A stretch of DNA of 5,737 nt from Planctomycetota bacterium (GTDB lineage: Bacteria > Planctomycetota > Brocadiia > JAJRTI01). Both the position numbers and the translations under genes were made by a program. Below, in pieces: positions 1 through 3,539 of this stretch; the stretch's first letter is position 1; each line of letters begins with the position of its first letter. The stretch covers positions 1-5,737 of the forward strand of contig JAJRTI010000546.1 in NCBI GenBank assembly GCA_024278415.1. Reading direction: 5' to 3'. The notes beneath the pieces are model-generated. The model searched no databases and had not been told where the DNA came from. It worked only from the letters and a program-made list of their open reading frames with translations.

Positions 1-569
1 ATGCCGTTGGAGCGCAAGCTCTCGGAGAGCCGCTCCGCGGCCAGCTCCCCCATGCGCCCGCCGGGGAACTGCTGCGGCCCCACGTGGAGCACCGCGCGCA
101 AGAACGTGCCGGTGGTGAGCACGACCGCTCCCGCGCGCAATTCGAGCCCGCTACGGCAGGCCGTGCCAGCAACGCGGGCCCCCTCCACAATCAACCCCTC
201 GACCACGTCTTGGCAGAGCGAGAGCCCGGGTTGGGCCTCAACGCGGCGCTTCATCTCCAACGCGTACGCGCGGCGGTCGGCTTGGGCCCGAGGCGAGCGC
301 ACGGCCGGCCCCTTGCTCGTGTTGAGCATGCGTAACTGGATGCCCGTGCGGTCGGTGACTTTGGCCATCTCCCCGCCCAGCGCGTCCACCTCCCGCACCA
401 ACTGCCCCTTGGCCAGGCCCCCAATGGCCGGGTTGCAGGACATCTGCGCGACTGCGTCGAGGTGGATGGTGATGAGCGCGGTGCGGCATCCCATGCGCGC
501 GGCGGCGAGCGCGGCTTCGCATCCCGCGTGGCCCGCTCCAACGACGATGACGTCGACGTCGAGTTTCAT
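1..569 (-). CDS. mnmG: MnmG (GidA), tRNA uridine-5-carboxymethylaminomethyl modification enzyme, N-terminal part
   Basis: FAD- and folate-dependent partner of MnmE that installs the 5-carboxymethylaminomethyl group on wobble uridine-34 of certain tRNAs in the cytoplasm. The reading frame starts MKLDVDVIVVGAGHAGCEAA, a Rossmann FAD-binding motif (GAGHAG, residues 11-16). It continues with CNPAIGG (45-51) and LVREVDALGG (57-66), then LNTSKGPAVRSPRAQ (82-96) and VVLTTGTFLR (149-158). All are in the order and spacing of MnmG. Only 189 codons are inside the window. The family is usually about 600-650 residues, so roughly 70% lies beyond the left edge. The ATG at 569 is the natural start because the Rossmann motif follows at once. 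Its ribosome site is weak (AGGCG about 7 nt upstream). It lies 26 bp after the rny stop with no visible terminator between them, so it is probably co-transcribed with rny. Confidence 0.96.
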   Translation of the reverse strand, partial: MKLDVDVIVVGAGHAGCEAALAAARMGCRTALITIHLDAVAQMSCNPAIGGLAKGQLVREVDALGGEMAKVTDRTGIQLRMLNTSKGPAVRSPRAQADRRAYALEMKRRVEAQPGLSLCQDVVEGLIVEGARVAGTACRSGLELRAGAVVLTTGTFLRAVLHVGPQQFPGGRMGELAAERLSESLRSNG

Positions 570-595
570 CGCTTCACGCCTGGGGCGCCGCCAGC

Positions 596-2167
596 CTACT
601 TCGCCTTCTCGACGACACGCGTCTCACGAAGGACGGTCACCGTGATTTCGCCAGGGTAGTTGAGTTCTTCTTCGATCTCTTTGGCAATGTCTCGGGCGAC
701 CTTGACCGCGCCTTTGTCGTTGACCTTTTCCGAGTTCACGATCACGCGCACCTCGCGGCCGGCTTGGATGGCGAACGCTCGGTACACACCTCCGAAGGAC
801 GTGGCGATGGATTCGAGGCGTTCCAAACGCTTGATGTATTTCTCCAGCGTCTCACGCCGTGCGCCGGGCCGGCCGGCGGAGATGGTGTCGGCCACGCTGA
901 CCAGGACGGCGTAGGGCGATTCGGCGTCGCACTCTTCGTGATGTGCGGCGATCGCGTTGAGCACGATGGGGCTCTCATCGTAGCGCTTGGCCATGTCGGC
1001 GCCGATCTGTGCATGGCTGCCCTCGATCTGATGGTCAATGGCTTTGCCGATATCATGAAGCAACCCGCAACGCTTGGCCAGCTTCTGGTCGAGCCGCAAC
1101 TCGGCCGCGATGAGGCCTGCGAGGTTCGCCACTTCCGTGGCGTGGTTGAGTTGGTTCTGGCCGTAGCTGGTGCGGAACTGAAGGCGGCCGATGAGTTCCA
1201 CAAGCTTGGGGTCCAGCCCGTGAACGCCAACGTCCATGCAGGTCGCCTTGCCGGCCTCCTTGATAGAGGCGTCGATCTCCCGCTCCGTCTCATGCACGAT
1301 ATCCTCGATGCGCGAGGGATGGATGCGGCCGTCTTGCACGAGTTTCTCCATGGACCGCCGGGCCAACTCGCGGCGCACACTGTCGAAGCCGGACACGACG
1401 ATGACGCCGGGGGTGTCGTCGACGATCACGTCGATGCCCGTGGCCTTTTCGAATGCGCGGATGTTGCGCCCTTCCCGGCCGATGATGCGGCCCTTCATCT
1501 CGTCGCTTGGCAGTTGGATGGTGCTCACCAGGGCCTCAGCCGTGTGGTCGGCCGCGCAGCGTTGGATCGCGGAGGTGAGGATGTGCCGGGCCTTGATGTC
1601 CGCGTCCTCCTCAGCCTTCTTGATCTCGCGGCTCACCAGCTCCGCGCACTCGCGATCGAGGCTGTGTTCGAGGCGTTTCATGAGCATCTCGACCGCCTCG
1701 TCGTGGGACATGCCGGAAATGCGTTCGAGCGTGGCCTCCTGGCGTTCCAAGAGGCGGGCGAGATCCTCTTCCCGCGAATCGATCTCTTTGCGCTTGCTCG
1801 CGAGGGTGCGCTCCAGGTTCTCCACGTAGCGTTCTTTTTTGTTCAGCACGTCGCCCTTGCGATCCAGGTTGTCCTCCCGCCGTGTGAGGCGGCGTTCCAG
1901 ATCCCGCAGTTCCTTGCGCACCTCTTGGGCCTCCTTCTCCACCTCCTCGCGCATTGCATAGCTTTCGTCCTTGGCCCGCACGCGAGCGTCCCTGACCAGT
2001 TGGTCCGCCTTGTCTTGGGCGTCCGCCACCAGTTGCTCGGCCTTGCGCTGGCCCTTCGCCTCCTGCATGCGGCAGACCAACACGTTCACGATGTACCCGA
2101 TGGCCACGCCCACAATAGTGGTGAGCGACATGGCGGCCACAGGGTTATTCTTTACGAAGTCGATCAA
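596..2167 (-). CDS. rny: Ribonuclease Y, membrane-anchored endoribonuclease
   Basis: Endoribonuclease that starts mRNA decay at the inner face of the membrane. The 523-residue length matches the family (about 520). Architecture in order: one N-terminal transmembrane helix (about 10-31), a long charged coiled coil (about 35-200), a KH RNA-binding domain with GRIIGREGRNI (226-236), and an HD phosphohydrolase domain. In the HD domain the expected metal ligands are visible: H342 in NHATEVANLAG, H371-D372 in LLHDIGKAID, H410 in AAHHEE and D427 in SVADTIS. A conserved-looking C-terminal domain ends in YPGEITVTVLRE. The start is TTG at 2167, chosen because AAGGAGG sits 5 nt upstream. The next in-frame ATG (codon 13) has no Shine-Dalgarno sequence and would cut into the membrane anchor. 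All key residues are present, so it should be active. mnmG follows 26 bp downstream. A consensus promoter lies about 800 nt upstream. Confidence 0.98.
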   Translation of the reverse strand: MIDFVKNNPVAAMSLTTIVGVAIGYIVNVLVCRMQEAKGQRKAEQLVADAQDKADQLVRDARVRAKDESYAMREEVEKEAQEVRKELRDLERRLTRREDNLDRKGDVLNKKERYVENLERTLASKRKEIDSREEDLARLLERQEATLERISGMSHDEAVEMLMKRLEHSLDRECAELVSREIKKAEEDADIKARHILTSAIQRCAADHTAEALVSTIQLPSDEMKGRIIGREGRNIRAFEKATGIDVIVDDTPGVIVVSGFDSVRRELARRSMEKLVQDGRIHPSRIEDIVHETEREIDASIKEAGKATCMDVGVHGLDPKLVELIGRLQFRTSYGQNQLNHATEVANLAGLIAAELRLDQKLAKRCGLLHDIGKAIDHQIEGSHAQIGADMAKRYDESPIVLNAIAAHHEECDAESPYAVLVSVADTISAGRPGARRETLEKYIKRLERLESIATSFGGVYRAFAIQAGREVRVIVNSEKVNDKGAVKVARDIAKEIEEELNYPGEITVTVLRETRVVEKAK

Positions 2168-2172
2168 GGGCT

Positions 2173-2179
2173 CCTCCTT
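2173..2179 (-). promoter_or_regulatory. Shine-Dalgarno sequence of rny
   Basis: Minus-strand AAGGAGG followed by AGCCC (5 nt) and then TTG at 2167. This is a near-perfect anti-16S match at normal spacing, and it decides the unusual TTG start of rny. The stem-loop at 2183-2198 ends 3 nt before it on the transcript. Confidence 0.9.
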
Positions 2180-2182
2180 GCG

Positions 2183-2198
2183 GCTCCGGTGTCGGAGC
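2183..2198 (-). other. Stem-loop directly upstream of the rny ribosome binding site
   Basis: The minus strand reads GCTCCG-ACAC-CGGAGC, a perfect 6-bp GC-rich stem with a 4-nt loop. It ends 3 nt before the AAGGAGG of rny. It leaves the Shine-Dalgarno sequence unpaired but would position any structure near it. A role in translation control is possible but unproven. Confidence 0.5.
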
Positions 2199-2206
2199 GG
2201 TTGTTA

Positions 2207-2249
2207 GGCTCTCGCACGCGCGAGCCTGGCAGTGCTAGCGACTGCGCTC
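2207..2249 (-). other. Two overlapping, mutually exclusive stem-loops in the rny leader
   Basis: On the minus strand GGCTC at 2226-2222 can pair upstream with GAGC at 2249-2246, stacked on a perfect 5-bp GCAGT/ACTGC stem at 2245-2229. It can instead pair downstream with GAGCC at 2211-2207, extended by a further CGC/GCG helix. Both hairpins need bases 2222-2225, so only one can form at a time. This geometry is seen in attenuators and riboswitch expression platforms, but no T-run follows and no ligand-binding motif was recognised. Confidence 0.4.
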
Positions 2250-2370
2250 ACGATGGGTTCCGGGAACGGCCCAACGCGTGGGGGAAGTCTCCCCGTATTC
2301 TCGCGCGACGCGATCGAGTCCCCAAGGGTGCGCCCTTTGCCGAGGCAGGTAGGTTGCCCCGCGGTCATGA

Positions 2371-2390
2371 GCCGGAAAGCGGCTTCCGGC
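2371..2390 (-). other. Stem-loop in the rny leader
   Basis: Perfect 7-bp stem GCCGGAA/TTCCGGC closing a 6-nt loop. It is separated by 10 nt from the next stem-loop at 2401-2424. No T-run follows on either strand, so it is not a normal intrinsic terminator. Confidence 0.5.
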
Positions 2391-2400
2391 CCTGGCCTTT

Positions 2401-2424
2401 CCCCTGATTGAACGTGTTCAGGGG
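2401..2424 (-). other. Stem-loop in the rny leader
   Basis: Perfect 7-bp stem CCCCTGA/TCAGGGG with a 10-nt loop. The loop-proximal bases contain a second short palindrome (TGAAC/GTTCA on the minus strand) that could extend or compete with the stem. Confidence 0.5.
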
Positions 2425-2481
2425 GGCCCGTTTCTTGTGGCTATCCGATGCGATCCCTCAACTGGTCTTGTGCGATGGGCG

Positions 2482-2502
2482 GGCTTGTGTCGCCCACAAG
2501 CC
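2482..2502 (-). other. Strong stem-loop in the rny leader
   Basis: Perfect 8-bp stem (plus-strand arms GGCTTGTG and CACAAGCC) around a 5-nt loop TCGCC. It is the longest uninterrupted short-loop stem in the intergenic region. It has no T-run on either side. Confidence 0.55.
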
Positions 2503-2529
2503 GTGCGTCGCCCCTCATGTGGACTCCTG

Positions 2530-2591
2530 CGCGTGTACCGCACGCGGCATGACGTTCCGCGCGTGCTGTGCGCACCACAGGCGGTGTGCAC
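2530..2591 (-). other. Pair of adjacent stem-loops in the rny leader
   Basis: The first (2530-2546) is CGCGTG/CACGCG, 6 bp with a 5-nt loop. The second (2568-2591) is a 9-bp stem, plus-strand GTGCGCACC and GGTGTGCAC around the loop ACAGGC. It has one G-T wobble and otherwise Watson-Crick pairs. They are 21 nt apart. No function is evident. Confidence 0.5.
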
Positions 2592-2979
2592 CAAACGACC
2601 GACAGGCGGAGTCCCCCCTCATCGTTGGCCGCGGCGCAATCAAGCCGACGAGCCAATGACAGAGCCAAATTCACGGCCATCCACACCACCAGCCATATCG
2701 CCGCGGAGGCCCTCGCTCGGGCCGCAGGCAGCAAGAGCAGACGGTGGCGGAGCAGCCGGAATAGTCGGATCAGATCAGTAGCCAGCATTATCTACCTGAG
2801 CCGCCGCAGCCAGCGCCGCAGCAGCAGACCGAGCCGAAACTCGGCGCAAAGAAGCACAAATCAACCCATATGCGGGACCCTCTCGCCCGAAGCGAGACGG
2901 GGCGTATCTGTTGTCGAACGGTAACTGTTAGGGAACGGGTTTGTGGATTACGAAATGGTTATCTTGTCATGCGAGAGCC

Positions 2980-3009
2980 ATTATATGTCGGCAGACGTGG
3001 GCTTGTCAA
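2980..3009 (-). promoter_or_regulatory. Consensus sigma-70-type promoter reading toward rny
   Basis: The minus strand carries TTGACA (3009-3004), an 18-bp spacer and TATAAT (2985-2980). Both hexamers match the housekeeping consensus exactly, in a locally AT-richer patch of an otherwise GC-rich window. Transcription would start around 2971-2974 and run toward rny, about 800 nt away. A promoter this close to consensus is typical of strongly expressed or stable RNAs. Whether it serves rny-mnmG, a small RNA, or both is not shown by the sequence. Confidence 0.75.
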
Positions 3010-3012
3010 TAG

Positions 3013-3025
3013 ACTGAGCCGCTCG
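3013..3025. repeat. Left copy of a 13-bp direct repeat
   Basis: ACTGAGCCGCTCG here and ACTGAGCCGTTCG at 3397-3409 match at 12 of 13 positions in the same orientation. They enclose about 370 bp of repeat-rich, gene-free DNA. The left copy begins 4 bp outside the -35 box at 3004-3009. Confidence 0.5.
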
Positions 3026-3097
3026 CCAAATCGGGCGAATTCGGATGAGCGCGGCCGTCTTGGACAGGCCGGCAGAGGTGCGGCGGTTGGCCTTCGG

Positions 3098-3189
3098 CGG
3101 ATGCGAGATGAGCGATCGAGGGATAAGAGCGCCACGTCGCTTCTGACCTCTCATCTGCCCCACGCTCAGGCTGCCAGATCGCGCATCCG
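3098..3189. repeat. Inverted repeat with nested arms
   Basis: CGGATGCGAGAT (3098-3109) and ATCGCGCATCCG (3178-3189) are complementary at 11 of 12 positions. Overlapping the left arm, AGATGAG (3106-3112) is the exact complement of CTCATCT (3150-3156), giving a second possible long-range pairing. It may be a decayed mobile repeat or a structured RNA. Identity is not recognised. Confidence 0.4.
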
Positions 3190-3288
3190 ACGCCCCCCCC
3201 AGTCCGTCGGCGTTTGGCTGAGTTGTTGCCGCGACGGCATGGATCCCGTACTGAGTGTCCGTCGCGAAATGCCGCGCGACGGGCGCTT

Positions 3289-3309
3289 GTAGCGCGCTCG
3301 TAAGAGCGT
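3289..3309 (+). repeat. REP-like unit, left copy
   Basis: GTAG-C-GCGCTC-GTAA-GAGCGT: tetranucleotide, one base, then a 6-bp stem with a 4-nt loop. It aligns with the inverted unit at 3344-3364, GTAG-C-ACGCAC-GTCA-GTGCGT. The fifth stem pair changes from T-A to A-T and the first from G-T to A-T. The stem is kept although the bases differ, which argues that the structure is selected. Confidence 0.55.
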
Positions 3310-3343
3310 CTCTGGCCGGTAATGCGGGAAGCCACAGAACGGA

Positions 3344-3364
3344 ACGCACTGACGTGCGTGCTAC
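3344..3364 (-). repeat. REP-like unit, right (inverted) copy
   Basis: The minus strand reads GTAG-C-ACGCAC-GTCA-GTGCGT with a perfect 6-bp stem and a 4-nt loop. It is the inverted partner of the unit at 3289-3309, with compensatory substitutions in the stem. Confidence 0.55.
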
Positions 3365-3396
3365 CAGCGGGCTCCGTGCATTTCGCGACAGAGACT

Positions 3397-3409
3397 ACTG
3401 AGCCGTTCG
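3397..3409. repeat. Right copy of a 13-bp direct repeat
   Basis: ACTGAGCCGTTCG matches 3013-3025 at 12 of 13 positions. Its first six bases also repeat ACTGAG at 3250-3255, at the other edge of the 143-bp palindrome. Confidence 0.5.
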
Positions 3410-3539
3410 TGTCAGGGAATCGGTCGAGGTGAAGGCGGGACTACCGCAGCCCCGGCCTCTCACACCCGAGACAGGCTCACCGCCCCCGCCATCGGCGCTC
3501 AATCCCGTGTTCCGCCGCCTGCCCACGGCGCGATCCCCC

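Larger units (their letters stand above)
2168..2979 (-). other. Long leader region of rny, no convincing gene
   Basis: About 800 nt between the consensus promoter at 2980-3009 and the rny start. No frame in it reads like a recognisable protein, and no tRNA, tmRNA or RNase P signature is visible. The half nearest rny (2183-2591) is crowded with stem-loops. Clear ones are at 2183-2198, 2207-2226, 2222-2249, 2281-2294, 2324-2337, 2371-2390, 2401-2424, 2482-2502, 2530-2546 and 2568-2591. None is followed by a T-run in either direction, so they do not look like intrinsic terminators. In the distal half, 2881-2897 forms TCTCGC/GCGAGA around a 5-nt loop on the minus strand. The region could be a long regulatory 5' UTR, a separate small RNA gene, or both. 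That reading is inference from structure and position only. Confidence 0.55.
3254..3396. mobile_element. MITE/REPIN-like 143-bp imperfect palindrome
   Basis: The outer arms at 3254-3272 and 3378-3396 match as inverted copies at 17 of 19 positions. The inner arms at 3284-3312 and 3341-3369 match at 22 of 29. Each inner arm carries GTAG followed by its own 6-bp stem-loop, with the two GTAGs facing outward (GTAG at 3289-3292, CTAC at 3361-3364). The heptamer TACTGAG occurs at both edges (3249-3255 and 3396-3402) and could be a target duplication. GTAG plus a hairpin in inverted pairs is the layout of REP/REPIN elements mobilised by RAYT transposases. No transposase is in the window, so this would be a non-autonomous copy. 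The family is not identified. Confidence 0.55.
3010..3539. other. Gene-free, repeat-rich stretch between the PHP-like gene and the rny promoter
   Basis: No frame reads as a believable protein: the open frames are arginine-, serine- and alanine-rich shadows of GC-rich DNA. The stretch holds a 13-bp direct repeat pair, an inverted repeat at 3098-3189, an 8-C tract at 3193-3200, a small TGCCG/CGGCA hairpin at 3227-3239 and the 143-bp palindrome at 3254-3396. In 3410-3539 nothing stands out, including no clear terminator for the gene that ends at 3540. Confidence 0.5.

Noticed and set aside
1836..1843. Run of six A on the coding strand of rny (AAC AAA AAA GAA), a possible slippage site.
   Set aside because: The frame does not match the A-AAA-AAG shift heptamer, and the full-length frame is intact and of family length on both sides.
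764..2407. A 547-codon plus-strand frame opposite rny.
   Set aside because: It is the antisense shadow of rny, whose protein is fully conserved in domains and motifs. The shadow is His/Ala/Leu-rich with no recognisable domain.
2340..2430. Resemblance to the conserved loop of bacterial SRP RNA (AGGCCAGGGCCGGAAG on the minus strand).
   Set aside because: The required AGCAG segment after the GGAA loop is absent, and the local bases instead form the 2371-2390 hairpin.
2200..2440. A possible 6S RNA gene just upstream of rny.
   Set aside because: I could not find a closing stem, central bubble and single long terminal stem. The region folds more simply as separate hairpins. Kept only as a check within the leader finding.
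2441..2788. A 115-codon minus-strand frame between the promoter and rny, with ATG, an AGG 6 nt upstream and a hydrophobic stretch (IWLVVWMAVNLALSL).
   Set aside because: The hydrophobic part is suggestive, but the second half is low-complexity Arg/Ala/Thr-rich sequence overlapping three strong stem-loops, no family was recognised, and the Shine-Dalgarno sequence is poor. It would deserve a second look if homologues exist.
3193..3200. Eight consecutive C residues that could be a phase-variable tract.
   Set aside because: It lies in gene-free DNA, not in a reading frame or promoter spacer, so there is no evident gene for it to switch.
3254..3396. A CRISPR array or an intrinsic terminator for the PHP-like gene.
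   Set aside because: There are only two inverted units, with no direct repeat-spacer periodicity. The palindrome lies more than 140 bp past the stop and has no T-run.
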